Source: Tridacna crocea
Lineage: Eukaryota > Mollusca > Bivalvia > Cardiida > Cardiidae
DNA: 64,000 nucleotides
Assembly: GCA_943736015.1 (NCBI GenBank)
Contig: OX031072.1
Location: 4,987,501 to 5,051,500 of the forward strand
Reading direction: 5' to 3'
The notes beneath the pieces were generated by a model. That model made no database searches. It was not told the origin of the DNA and saw only the letters and a list, made by a program, of their open reading frames with translations. Below are positions 53,633-64,000 of this stretch, piece by piece. Position 1 is the stretch's first letter, and each line of letters opens with the position of its first letter. A program made the position numbers and the translations under genes.

Positions 53633-53724
53633 ATAGATCGCAAAAGTTCAGATTGGTCCATAATGAGAATGTCTGCACACGAAAAATTAACCTTTAATGA
53701 GAATGTCTGCACACGTAATATTAA

Positions 53725-53895
53725 CCTTTAACTACCTAAATAAGTGAAATTAAACTTTCAAACCGATAGAAAAACTCGAATTTTGCTTTTTCTTCTTGAA
53801 GATATTTTTTTTTTTTTTGGGGGGGGGGGAAATATCTACTACTCAGACAGAGTAGATCCAGATCAGACTACACATTCTTGAGAGTAGTACTAAAA
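53725..53895 (-). mobile_element. MITE-B, worn, with T/G runs
   Basis: TTTAACTACCTAAATAAGTG then CAGACAGAGTAGATCCAGAT and CAGACTACACATTCTTGAGA. Confidence 0.55.
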
Positions 53896-54150
53896 ATGTT
53901 TCTAAAATGATGTGGTGAGGAGGGTCCCCCAAAAGTACTTTAGAAATTAATGAAATGACATTACTAGGTCGTAAACGGCGATATAAGGAAAAGAATTTTA
54001 CAAGCTTCTATATCCTTTCTAATTACTTTTACAAAATCTTAAAGTTCCTGCTGCAGTGAACAATTATTTATATGAACACGAAAGAAGGTTTGCGGAGCAG
54101 TTAATATTATAAGGACAGGCAAGATGAAAACTTAAAATCAGAAGTGTTTT

Positions 54151-54393
54151 TACAAAGAGATCTTCAAGATGGACAACAGGCAAAGGACGCCAAAAAGAAA
54201 TCTTTAAGATGGACATCAGGCAAAGGACTCCAAAAAGAAATCTTTAAGATGGACATCAGGCAAAGGACGCCAAAAAGAAATCTTTAAGATGGACAACAGG
54301 CAAAGGACGCCAAAAAGAAATCTTTAAGATGTACATCAGGCAAAGGACGCCAAAAAGAAATCTTTAAGATGTACATCAGGCAAAGGACGCCAA
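54151..54393. repeat. 40-bp minisatellite, six units
   Basis: AAAGAAATCTTTAAGATGGA followed by CATCAGGCAAAGGACGCCAA. Differences are limited (GGACA/GTACA, CATC/CAAC). 40 is not a multiple of three, which argues against coding. Confidence 0.92.
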
Positions 54394-55124
54394 TGCCAAT
54401 GATGATATTCGGAATAGAGCCCAAGAATAAATGGCCAAAACTGATGGTCAAAACTGATGGTATAGGAAAGGAGAAACAAATGAAAACTGCCATGGCTTAA
54501 ACTGAAAAAAAAAACGTAGAGCAATGGAAAAAAAAAGGGAGGGAAGTACATCGACCATGGCCAAAGTAGGAAACCATTGGCGGTACACACAAAATAAAAA
54601 GAAATTGTTCCGTCCAAACTGAAAGTTACATGTACTAAAATATCTATGGACAAGGGGGAACAAGGAGAAAATGCCAAGGCATTCACTGAAACTGATACAG
54701 TTTTAGTAGAAATGGGGAACCTTCATTTCGTTAAAGGCTTCTTGGCAAAGAGACCTGGTCTATAAGACAAAAGAAAAAGATAGATGATACATTTCGTGAT
54801 TTCAAAACTTTATAATTTATGACTTAAAATAAATAGTAAGTCAAAAGGATTATTAATAAGTATTTGGAGACTGGACTTTTTAACTTGGTATTCATCTAGG
54901 TAGCAGATTCACAAGCTCGTAAACTAGACAACACTTCCATGGACGTTCCAAACTGAAAAGGACCGTGTCTTGTCTCGAATAATCGAATTATTTTTCAGTT
55001 AAAAAAATATAATTAAATGTATAATGATAACTGTTTCCACCGAGTTAAAATTGATCCGTAGAGGGATAACAATGTAATTGTTGCAGAAATGATCACAGTG
55101 ATGACAGTTGTAACTCCATCATCC
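54394..55124. other. no gene recognised
   Basis: Minus-strand frames here are hydrophobic only because the plus strand is A/G-rich. No signal or domain supports them. Confidence 0.35.
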
Positions 55125-55209
55125 ATATTGTCGGTTTACTTTAAAAACCTCGTAACTACAGCCTGTAAAAAGCTGTAGTTACGAGGTTTTAGACGTAAAC
55201 CGACGATAT
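55125..55209. mobile_element. Hairpin element H4
   Basis: ATATTGTCGGTTTACTTTAA to GACGTAAACCGACGATATG; stem ACCTCGTAACTACAGC/GCTGTAGTTACGAGGT. Confidence 0.85.
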
Positions 55210-55854
55210 GTAACACAGTCACCATAGACATAGATTTACTTCGATTTGTGCATACAGACCTCATTATGACAATATAACAATGACATACAATAAAAGTCAC
55301 GATATATCATGGGTTGATTGTAAATATTGTAAGACAGAATTGCAAAGGACAAGAACATGTTATGTTACATAACATACCGTGCTAACGACGTTTCATTACA
55401 TGTTTAAAAAAATAAATAACTTATGTACATAGAAATCCACACTTCTGAATCACATGCACACTCTTATCGTTTCGACAATAATAGTAATTTTATAATGTGC
55501 ATGTTAAGGTCGCATGTTAGGCGAGCTCTAATTGGTCAATAAAAGTTATTACATGTAGCCTACATATTCATTATCGACCAATGAAAATTCGTCTAGAAAA
55601 ATAAAAATAAAAAATGTGAAAATCGGTCAACAATATAGTTGCAATCAACCATTGACATTTTATGAAACACATTTTTCTTTCTTCCCCTTATCATTTGTCT
55701 GATTTTCTATACTTTACTTTTAAAATCTTGAATTGGTTTTTTTTTTCACTTCTTTTCGCTTTTAACTTTTCTTTTAGTGCATTCGGGCATAATCCTAAAC
55801 CAGGTTTAAAATTCAGTTCTGGGGTCAATGATTAATGTAAGTTAAAAAGTTTTT
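55210..55854. other. no feature seen
   Basis: Apparently unique. Confidence 0.3.
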
Positions 55855-56072
55855 ACAAAATAGTTTTTATCAAAAAGTAAGACAAGTGTACAAGCACACA
55901 TACCGGAACTACTTCTTTACGGTGACATCGCGTGTCTAGAATTTTACTCCGCCAAATAGTTTTATAGCAAAATAGTTTTTATCAACAAGTAAGACAAGTG
56001 TACTTACACCACATACCGGAACTACTTCTTTACGGTGACATCGCGTGCCCAGAATTTTACTCCGCCAAGCTT
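55855..56072. repeat. 112-bp tandem duplication
   Basis: AATAGTTTTTATCAAAAAGT and CATACCGGAACTACTTCTTT recur 112 bp later with few changes. A 77-codon frame from 55998 crosses the second copy. I do not recognise it. Confidence 0.85.
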
Positions 56073-56257
56073 GTTACTGGTAAAGTCTTGCATGTCATTT
56101 ATGAAGCAGTATTTGACGACATGTTGGTGGTTTCCGGTCAACGAAGGAACTCACGATTACCTATAATTTCTTATTGTACTGACAAGTTAATGGAGGTCCT
56201 TTGGTGCGTAAAAGATCGGGGTCGTATATAGTGGCTGTCTTTTGATGCGTGTAACCT

Positions 56258-56565
56258 TTTTCCACACAATCCCGACTTTTAACACCTCAGTGAAAGAAGC
56301 CTTTTAACTGTATACCACACGAGAAAATCTTAGACTGGTCCAAATTGAAAGCATTTGCAGACGACAAAATGAAAGTGACTGAAAAATTGAAATTTGTTCT
56401 GGGAAGGGTAGAAAACACTGTGGGAAAAGGAGAAAATGCTGGTTACCAGCATTTTCTCCTTTTCCCACAGTGTTTTCAAAAGGCTTCTTTCTCAGGGGCG
56501 TCAAAAGTAGGGATTGTGTGGTAATGGGCTAAAAGCCTTTTGAAAACATTGTCCCCCCCCCCTTT
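56258..56565. mobile_element. MITE-A remnant holding an intact MITE-A
   Basis: The outer left end ACCTTTTTCCACACAATCCC breaks at AAGCCTTTTAA. After the inner copy it resumes AAAAGCCTTTTGAAAACATT. Confidence 0.6.
56304..56532. mobile_element. MITE-A, gamma subfamily, inner copy
   Basis: TTAACTGTATACCACACGAG to GTGTGGTAATGGGCTAA. Stem CACTGTGGG / CCCACAGTG, fully paired. Confidence 0.85.
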
Positions 56566-56620
56566 TGTGACAGAGCTGCCTAGACTGTGCGGGCTGACAT
56601 GAGTCGATATCTTTTGCAGA
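56566..56620. mobile_element. Element D fragment
   Basis: GACAGAGCTGCCTAGACTGT and GGGCTGACATGAGTCGATAT. Confidence 0.5.
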
Positions 56621-56624
56621 TCCA

Positions 56625-56845
56625 TTAACTCTTTTACCACATGAGAAAATTTTAGACTGATCCAAAATGAAAGCATTTGCAGACGACAAATTATAGATAA
56701 TTGCAAAATTGAAATTTGGTCTGGGAGGTATAGAAAACACTGTGGGAAAAGGAGAAAATGCTGGTTAGCAGCATTTTCTCATTTCCACAGTGTTTTCAAA
56801 AGGCTTGGGGGTGTTTAAAGTAGGGGTTGTGTGGTAATGGATTAA
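56625..56845. mobile_element. MITE-A, gamma subfamily
   Basis: TTAACTCTTTTACCACATGA to GTGTGGTAATGGATTAA. The right stem has lost a few bases. Confidence 0.85.
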
Positions 56846-57082
56846 GCCAGTTTTTCACAGAGCGTGAATCATTCAGTAAAAGGTCAATGAAAAGGAAACT
56901 TTTTATGTCTGTAGCTTACTCGAGTAAATTTCTGGATATCAGTCAAGCACGGTATGTTTACGTTTCGTCAGGATATTGCTTACTTGAAGTAGTAAGGCAG
57001 GAGTGTGATAAAAACTATTTGACGTTTGTGGCCTATATAGTACCATTTGTACTTTTGGTAACTTACGGTCCTCTGTAGAACA

Positions 57083-57322
57083 GAGGGCCATATTCACCAA
57101 TAATTCTCAAGAACATTCTTTGTCTTACTCTTCAAGATTGTCTGACTGTGAAAATAACAGAACTTCTGATTGGCTAAACCAAATGGTTGAATGGCTAAAC
57201 CATTTTGAATGGCTTAACCAAATGGTTTAGCCAATCAGAAGTTCCGTTACTTTAACACTGAAGGAGTTCCGAAGAATAAGACTAAAAATGTTCTTAAGAA
57301 TGGTTAGTGAATACAGATCTTG
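57083..57322. mobile_element. Fold-back I3, with expanded centre
   Basis: ATATTCACCAATAATTCTCA mirrored by TTCTTAAGAATGGTTAGTGA. The centre repeats GGCTAAACCA/TGGTTTAGCC units three or four times. Confidence 0.82.
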
Positions 57323-58012
57323 AATTGAGATCAACTGGAACAAAATTACTGGCGTAGCTTTCCTTCTTGACCAAAATCCAAATGAAGGGTACCCGGAAAG
57401 TAAAATAACACTTTTTACGTTTATAATACGGCTTTTTACCTCAGATGAGGGAATAAAAATATCTGTCTTTGGCGTCATTACGGTAAAGTGTGTAATGTAA
57501 GGAAAAATGTATAAAATTATCACAGAAAAAAAACTTACATACTTTAATTATATGTATATAAAGATTTTCATCCGTCTTCATCTGAAATTAAAAGCCACAT
57601 TTCAAATGTACAAATATGTTACCTTACTTTCCATAGTAACTGTAGTGCAATTTCAGGCGTTTTGGGGTTCTAAAATATACCCAACGTATTGAAAGTGCGG
57701 ATTTAAATACAGACTACAAGTTGTTCGCATGCTGATATTCATCTTGGTCGGCGGCAAAGCTGTTTGAACTTTTAGCTAGCAATTATTTTAGCTTTCAACT
57801 TTCAAATCTTTATTGCATCTGAGGCGTTAAGCCCACATACAATACAAAAATATCTGACAGAACTTGCCTTTGGGTTAATGCTTATGAGCAAAAAATTAGT
57901 AATTTCTGTGATTACACATATATAGGTTAATCCCTTTTATCGTCGTTTAGACTTGTGTGCATTCATGTTATTGAGGCGACTGTTTTATCTGTGTATCATA
58001 TTGGAGTAATGT
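57323..58012. other. no gene recognised
   Basis: AT-rich and apparently unique. Frames near 57227-57692 show no motifs. Confidence 0.3.
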
Positions 58013-58502
58013 TTTGTGAAAAGAGGGCGTATTGCAAAAGTGTCGACTCAGGTCAGCCTGCGCAATCTGCGCAGGCTGACCTTGGTCGAAACTTTTTGCT
58101 CTTGGTACATTTGTGTCCCATCATAACGCAAAAAAGGACCATCTGGAAATTATTTACATCAATTAGATGAAAACAGATAAACAATAGTGCATGTCGGTTT
58201 AAGTTGATAATTCAAAAATAATTGTATAACAAGGTACAATGACCACTTTTCATACAGAAAATGTCATTAGAGCGAAAAGTGTCAACCCTGGTCAGCCTGC
58301 GCAATCCGCGCAGTCTGACCAGGTTTGACTCTTTCCGGAGTTCCCAGAAGGTCCCTTATTGGTTTGGGGTGCATTTCCTGCATGATAAAGGTGTAGTTTA
58401 CCTCATGACAAATCGGCTTTAAGGATCCATAATGATGTGATGACTTTGCACCATGCATCACGGTGGAGCAGCAAGCCCCCTTTTACCATGGCATGACTCA
58501 TG
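58013..58502. mobile_element. Element D copy split by element J
   Basis: GCAAAAGTGTCGACTCAGGT and the core GCCTGCGCAATCTGCGCAGG at the left. After the insert, GCATTTCCTGCATGATAAAG to CCCTTTTACCATGGCATGAC. Confidence 0.78.
58107..58372. mobile_element. Element J copy 2, nested in D
   Basis: CATTTGTGTCCCATCATAAC start, CAGCCTGCGCAATCCGCGCA core, GGTCCCTTATTGGTTTGGGG end. Matches J1 through ACATCAATTAGATGAAAACAG-like sequence. Confidence 0.75.
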
Positions 58503-58741
58503 ATTAATTGGAAAAATATGTTTCTGAAGCAAATGACAGCGTTAGTTGGCGGATTTAGTAATAATGTTTGTGTTTTATTCGAAAGTTTTGCATTGTTAAT
58601 TGTCTGTATTTCCTGACATATGCTTTGAAGATATTTATATGGTCGTTGATAAAGGCATGGGAAAAATGATTAATCATTTTTAAACCGTATTTATCAAGGC
58701 TTTGCAAAGTACAGTACTTTAACATTTATCAAACCATCCCC

Positions 58742-58971
58742 TTAAACCATTACCACACAATTCCTACTTTTGGCACCCTTGAGAAAGAAGCCTTTAGAAA
58801 ACATTGTGGGAAAAGGAGAAAATGCTGGTAACCAGCATTTTCTCCTTTTCCCACAATGTTTTCTACCCTTCACAAAACAAATTTCAAATTTTCCGTCACT
58901 TTTATTTTTGTCGTCTGCAAATGCTTTCAATTTGAACAAGTCTATAATATTTTCGTTTGGTAATAAGTTAT
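58742..58971. mobile_element. MITE-A, gamma subfamily, perfect hairpin
   Basis: TTAAACCATTACCACACAAT to CGTTTGGTAATAAGTTA. Confidence 0.86.
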
Positions 58972-59167
58972 GGAGCCATTGGAAGAAAGAATTTTTGAAA
59001 AAGTTATGGCAAATGAGAAAGTGTTTAATAAAGAGTATTTTCTCCTTTTTCCCATAATAATTTCTACTCTTTGTTGGAGAAATAACAGCTTTCGAACAAT
59101 ATTTAAATATTCTGCGAATGCTGTCATTGTGAAGAAATCCAGCATTTTGAAATCCAGTAAATAGTTA
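58972..59167. mobile_element. MITE-A, worn, adjoining the previous copy
   Basis: TTTTTGAAAAAGTTATGGCA, GTATTTTCTCCTTTTTCCCA and AGTAAATAGTTAA. Confidence 0.6.
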
Positions 59168-59324
59168 AAAGGAGATACGGTAATTTTGGACCAAATTTTG
59201 GAGCTGCAATTTTAATTCGTTTCCATTCTTTGTAATCCATTCGACCCACATGAGAAATAATACCATTTGCTAACTTCTGTGAAAGTAGAAAATAATGTTT
59301 GGATACTTGGGTTTTGCTTTGTGA

Positions 59325-59385
59325 AAAGGGATCTTAATGCATCTGCAAAAAAGGGTCGACCAAGGTCAGCCTGCGCAGTTTATAT
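59325..59385. mobile_element. Element D fragment
   Basis: GGATCTTAATGCATCTGCAA and CCAAGGTCAGCCTGCGCAGT. Confidence 0.55.
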
Positions 59386-59587
59386 GGTTGCAAATTTTCA
59401 AATAGCAGTACGCACTAGCAATACGATATTCCCCCATGTAATAACGCTTGAAAAAAATTAAAATAATGATATTGCTGTAGAAATTGATTAAAATAAAAAC
59501 ACAAATATCTAATTTAGTCGATCCCTCGTGCTTATGTGTCAGGATACCTGTTATTGAGATTTGTTGATATGACGTACAACTGTTATT

Positions 59588-59803
59588 AACGCTCTTGCTG
59601 CTTACCGTGACTCGCTGACCTTTTGCGTACAGTGTAGATCCAAGATCAGACTGCACAGAATGTGCAGTCTGATCTTGGATCTACACTGTCCGATAAGGAC
59701 TTTTCTTTCCCATCGAGTAAGTTTGAAGAAGCTTCATACAGGTTTGTACTATCGCCTTGAAAGTTTAATTAAACTTGCAATGTATTTAGCGGGAAAAGGA
59801 TAG
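59588..59803 (+). mobile_element. MITE-B
   Basis: TTAACGCTCTTGCTGCTTAC to TAGCGGGAAAAGGATAG; hairpin GTACAGTGTAGATCCAAGAT to ATCTTGGATCTACACTGTCC. Confidence 0.82.
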
Positions 59804-60487
59804 GTTTACCGCAGAAAAAATAATTTATTGACTCCTAAATATTTCAAAACAGACGCGTCAATCTGGTAAACAGGAAGTTCGGTGTCAAATAACCGGGACG
59901 CCATAGGTTAACAAGCCCAGAGCGTTGCTAGTTTCCTGTCACGTGTTTGGAGAATGAACTTTGGATTCGGGAACCTTCTATGAATGTTGTCAAGGGACTA
60001 ATTTGAAAGAGAATTAGTATCTGGACTGAGCTGGTGCAAGGGTCCATCACAATTCAATTTATACCTATTTTATACGAAACATAATCTTCGTATTGACATA
60101 TTTACTTTACAATGCATCATGGCGAAAACAACAATTGCACTTATATATTTATAACCAGCATTACAGTGTGTGTTTTAGTAACTATTAAAAAACAATGACA
60201 TGATGATTATTGTCATGTACTAGTATTTGTAGGTTTTTTTTTTCATCTTTTTATTTTGCTCTTCGTTTACCGTTGTTGATTCAAAATTTCACAGTTCCAT
60301 ATAGTTTAGCCATGGATACTATCTGTGTGTTTGTTTACCTTGTGGACTTATAAGGAGGGGAGGTCATAGTCGCACTGTTCTCAAAATTGTCCTTTAATCA
60401 AACTTGTCCTCCGACCATAGATAATCTTCTATGGGCTGTGTATCGTGTTGTACCATATTGCTGTTCAAATGCGCTTATCTTCTGGCA
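59804..60487. other. no feature seen
   Basis: Apparently unique. Confidence 0.35.
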
Positions 60488-60536
60488 AGGGGCTGGTATC
60501 AAGAAGCATTAAGCCCCTTTATGCCAGAACATGACA
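60488..60536. mobile_element. Element D right-end fragment
   Basis: AGCATTAAGCCCCTTTATGC and CAGAACATGAC. Confidence 0.5.
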
Positions 60537-61380
60537 ACATTTATTTTCTTCCCTCCCGCTATAAATACTGGTTTAGATCTTTATTAAGTTGCAATGCACA
60601 GGATTTTTAATTCTAAGACTTTGAACACCAATATGGCTTAACAGAAAATTACCTTATATGAATGTCTTGCAACATTTTGCCTAGAAAGGTTTCACGTTTT
60701 CTATTTCTGTATTATTGTTCTGATGAAATGTTTGAAGAAAAAAAGGTGATACGCCGATAGATACGAGTGCATGTACAATATATATGTTTTATGAGCGCCA
60801 TCAAATGCACTAAAGTTAAACACTTTTCATGAGCAAAGTGCTTTCCCTATGGGCTTTGGTCAGAATTTTGTTGTATTGTCTTTTTCTTAAATGTCATTCT
60901 TTGCTTTTATTATGCAGACAATCCCGTTTTTGCTGAGTAAATAAAGAATATTGATATGGTGCTTTTTTAGCTTAGTTTCCTTGTACAAGATTTTGGTTTC
61001 CGTCCGTCGTTTGAAAACGTTTTTGGATTCGATTTATATTTTACTCAAAGATACCCGTTTTATGACAATTGAAAAATATATATCAAGTTCGATATATATT
61101 GGGGCAACCATGTCACTTAAACAACATTTTAGTGGTGAAATTCTCTCTCTCTTTATTTCAGATACCACAGAGGAAATGGTCTGCAGGGTGAGAGATCCGG
61201 GAAGGTTTTAGGACCTTGTAGCAACTTGAGAGGGTAACAATATTTTTTAAGCGGTAGCAATCCCCATACAGAACAATCCTGAAAGTAGAGTTTTGGGAAA
61301 AAAATTATATAAAGGAAAAAAAAAATGGTAACAGGAAAAACTGTGTTCTGTCGTGCCATATAGCTACATGGCCTAGTATT
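60537..61380. other. no gene recognised
   Basis: An 86-codon frame at 60951-61211 has no family features. Sequence appears unique. Confidence 0.3.
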
Positions 61381-62215
61381 AAGTATCAGGTGTTCGGAAA
61401 GGGGGGGGGGGTGTTTACCAACCATGGCTACAAAAAAAGGGATGTTTACCAACCATGGCTACAACTACCGTGAAATAATTTTGGGCACAACTAGAACGCG
61501 AAACTTTTTTGGCACAACCTGTAGCTTACTCTATTTTGTTTGACTGAAACTGATAGGCGTTCTACGAGGGCAGTAACCATATCTGGTACTTTTGCGACGT
61601 ACTAAAGCATTGTCTTGTGTTGAGTTACAGATAATTTGGGGGGGGGGGGGGAGGGGGAGGGAAGGGGGTGCAGGATTGCCAACTTTGGCCCACACTAGAA
61701 TGTGTAAGATTTTTGACATACCCTGTAGCTTGCTCCCTATTCTTTCTAACATTTAAGCACTCTAAGAGTTCAGTAATTAGATTTGGTGCTTTTGCATCAT
61801 ACAGAAGCATTGTCTTGTGTCGAGTTCCAGATGTTCGTGGGGGGGGGGGTTTAAGGGTTTTTCAACAGAATATGTATAAGCATATTCTCTATAGTTAAGT
61901 TTTTTCAACAGAATATGTATAAACATACTAGTAGTTAAGGTTTTTCCAACGGAATATGTATATGCATACCCTGTAGTTAAGGTTTTCAATAGAATGAAAA
62001 TGTTTTGCACTTTAAAGGTTCATATGACGACATTGGGTGCGTTTACGTCATATGTAACTGAATTTGGTCATAAATTGAACTAGAACCCGTGGCGACTTTA
62101 GGCATACCCTGTTGTTAAGGAGTTTCTATATATAGGATAAAATGTTTTGTACTTTAAGGGTTCGTATGACGACATTGGGTGCATTTTCGTCATATATAAC
62201 TGAATCCGGTCATCT
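61381..62215. repeat. diverged tandem repeat with G-runs
   Basis: GCATTGTCTTGTGT recurs about 202 bp apart (61607, 61809), each followed by a GAGTT-CAGAT block and a run of G. CATACCCTGTAG-like blocks recur near 61720, 61968 and 62105. The 3' part (GACGACATTGGGTGC, twice) has a period of about 140-145 bp. G-runs also occur at 61400 and 61639. Confidence 0.72.
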
Positions 62216-62368
62216 GGATTATAATAATAGGACTGGTAATAGAACTTCATATTTCGTTCAAAAGAACTTATTATATTATCGTGTTTCGTAATTATAAATC
62301 CTTATGAGCCCTTTCATATCGATATTTTCATGGTATTTCAGATAATTTGGCTCTACAGTACGTGGCCT

Positions 62369-62597
62369 TTAACCCATTACCACACAATCCCTACTTTTGA
62401 TGACCCTGAGAAAGAAGCCTTTAGAAAACATCGTGGGAAAAGGAGAAAATGCTGGTAACCAGCATTTTCTCCTTTTCCCACAATGTTTTCTACCCTTCAC
62501 AAAGCAAATGTGAAATTTTCCGTCAATTTTATTTTGTCGTCTGCAAATGCTTTCGATTTGGATAAACCTAAAATTGTGTCATTTGGTAATGAGTTAA
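62369..62597. mobile_element. MITE-A, gamma subfamily
   Basis: TTAACCCATTACCACACAAT to CATTTGGTAATGAGTTAA. The hairpin has one unmatched base (CATCG). Its right TTAA is shared with the next MITE-B. Confidence 0.88.
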
Positions 62598-62955
62598 CCT
62601 TTTGGCTGTTAAACACGAATCGCTGACCTTTTGCAGACAGCGTAGATCAAGATCAGACTGCACAGAACGTGCAGTCCGATCTTGGATCTACACTGTCCGT
62701 TATAGATATATCTCTCCTACAAAACTGTTTTTGAAATAGGGAAGTTTGGCTTTTGCTTTTGGCTTAAACGTTTCATTTCTTTTATTTCGAGCTGAAGCAT
62801 GTGAGAAAGGTAGTCGGTGGCTTTGGAAAGAAAGTTGTGTAAGTACCGGTATGAGAAAGCCAGGAAACACATGTGCATCACCGACCGCCATGATATGACC
62901 TTAGCTGTTAAAGTGGCGTTCAATTTTATTTCGCAGAATAAGGGTTGAATTGGAC
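62594..62955 (+). mobile_element. MITE-B holding a SINE-1-like fragment
   Basis: TTAACCTTTTGGCTGTTAAA, GACAGCGTAGATCAAGATCA hairpin, then TTTATTTCGAGC. A stretch with GGTAGTCGGTGGCTTTGGAA to GATATGACCTTAGCTG resembles the SINE-1 body, and TTTCGCAGAATAAGGGTTGA closes the B copy. Confidence 0.7.
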
Positions 62956-63708
62956 CTAATAATCGAATGAACTTATTATTTACATCATTCACCCTTGCGT
63001 CCGCTAGAGTATCTCTGTGTACCTTGGCCGTTGTCCTGTTGCGAAGGGGGTCTGATACTGATAAGGCAGCATTGATGTACAAGCTGTCCTGGTTTTTACG
63101 TGTCTGCAGTAAAAGTCGTTTGAAAACACTGTGGGAAAAGGAGAAATTGCTCGTAACGAGCTACATTAAGCTCATTGTTAATTCCCAGAAAAGGGAGGTA
63201 ATTATCGTCTCGCTTTGTAATGAGAATATAGTGGTTTTAGATTTATAAATGATAATTCCAAGAAAGACAAAATGGAAAAAGTGGCTGGGTGAAAGTTGTA
63301 CAATCATGAATACTCATTTTCAATTATAGCAAGATAATATTACAGTGGAAATAGCTACTTTCTATCATGGGTCCACTACCTTAATGTAGCCAACACTACC
63401 TTAATGTAGCGGACCGAAGAACCTAATTTTTCGAACATCTTCATTCGAGGTGAATAACTTGACCGACTTGAACGTTATTCTGGACTGGCCAAGGACACCA
63501 AATGAACCTACCTCGCAAAAAGTGACTCAAACACTTATCTGGGAAACCTTAATAATTTTAGCTGACAAAATTAGGATCGGCAGATCCTCCAACCTAATTA
63601 CACGCCATCTTCAGAAGCCTGTTTCTGTCGCCTTCACATCTCTGAGAAGTGCAATAGTAGATATGTTGGCTTGCGACAGTTAGATCCTTACAGAGGATTT
63701 GCAAGCAC
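62956..63708. other. mostly unique, with an A fragment
   Basis: 63085-63165 is a broken MITE-A of the delta subfamily (TGGTTTTTACGTGTCTGCAG, TTGCTCGTAACGAGC). ACTACCTTAATGTAGC is duplicated at 63371 and 63390. A 77-codon frame at 63450 is unassigned. Confidence 0.45.
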
Positions 63709-63921
63709 TTAACCCCTAGGCTGCTATGTGCGACTTGCTGACCTTTTGCGGACAGTGTAGATCAAGATCAGACTGCACAAAACGTGCAGTCTGATCTTGG
63801 ATCTACAATGTCCGATTGGATGGTATCATTCTCAAAAAAAAACTTTGAAATAGCAATATATTTTTTTTTTTACTATCGAATTGAAAATTTTATTTCAGTT
63901 TTTCAGCAGGATAAGGATTAA
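63709..63921 (+). mobile_element. MITE-B, TTAA at both ends
   Basis: TTAACCCCTAGGCTGCTATG to AGCAGGATAAGGATTAA, 213 bp; hairpin GGACAGTGTAGATCAAGATC to GATCTACAATGTCC with one unmatched site. Confidence 0.88.
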
Positions 63922-63925
63922 GTTT

Positions 63926-64000
63926 CTCTGTTTGTTTGTACTGGAATTTTACGCCATTTTAACAGCTTAGGTCGTATCACGGCGATCAGCGCTCCTTACT
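63926..64000 (-). mobile_element. SINE-3-like tail, cut by window end
   Basis: TGTTTGTACTGGAATTTTAC then AACAGCTTAGGTCGTATCAC matches the 3' end of the copy at 1.58 kb. Confidence 0.55.

Noticed and set aside
54284-54686. Hydrophobic minus-strand frames as a membrane protein
   Set aside because: They are produced by an A/G-rich plus strand and run into a 40-bp minisatellite whose period is not a multiple of three. No start, splice or domain support.
63450-63683. Candidate host exon
   Set aside because: Residue composition is plausible, but there is no recognisable motif or splice context. Left unassigned.
1-64000. LTR retroelements or other capsid- or envelope-bearing elements
   Set aside because: No long terminal repeats or characteristic protein motifs were recognised. 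The only reverse-transcriptase sequence seen is of LINE type.

Overview
The window reads as AT-rich, repeat-saturated, non-coding nuclear DNA of an invertebrate, most likely a bivalve mollusc. That assignment is an inference. It rests on tRNA-headed SINEs with a GTTAAACACCA-type tail, LINE tails of RTE-like and CR1/L2-like type, a dispersed repeat starting AGCTCACC and ending CCTCTTGTT, and many GC-palindromic miniature elements of a kind I associate with heterodont clams and mussels such as Dreissena or Mya. I found no intact host gene, no true tRNA or rRNA gene, and no CRISPR array, operon or bacterial signal. Most open frames are short and fall inside repeats. The window is best read as intergenic or long-intron sequence.

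The dominant content is non-autonomous DNA transposons (MITEs) with a central hairpin. Family A (about 230 bp, ends TTAACCCTTTCCCAAAC or variants) has over 30 whole or partial copies, in several subfamilies. Family B (about 212 bp, ends TTAACCCTTGGGCTGC and GCAGGATAAGGGTTAA) has about 18. Both begin CCCTT next to TTAA. In four places an A copy lies inside another repeat exactly at a TTAA, so these look like piggyBac-superfamily-type MITEs. Families C, D and J are GC-rich palindromic elements. E, H, I, K and O are fold-back elements. Others are G (with a small conserved reading frame), N and P.

Layout. 0-10 kb: A, B, D and SINE copies, a 144-bp tandem repeat (P) and element G. 10.5-14.5 kb: a 4-kb tandem array, built of units of about 140 bp, that sits inside a second copy of element G. 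14.7-24 kb: a SINE, a 30-bp minisatellite, a perfect 69-bp palindrome, and C, D and J elements. 24.5-31.8 kb: E fold-backs and a deeply nested locus at 28.3-30.5 kb, where one A copy holds both a TIR element and a tandem-repeat-bearing, Helentron-like element. 32-45 kb: A and B copies, compound tetranucleotide repeats, a large inverted repeat (36.8-39.1 kb), a SINE split by an A copy, an RTE-like LINE tail, and an E block with a 547-bp unexplained insert. 45.9-47.2 kb: the 3' end of a CR1/L2-like LINE, the clearest protein-coding relic here. 48-64 kb: more C, D, I, A and B copies and several minisatellites.

The most interesting signals are the hairpin arms of family A, which change in matched pairs between subfamilies; the array growing inside element G; and the repeated TTAA-in-repeat insertions that give empty sites readable within this one window.
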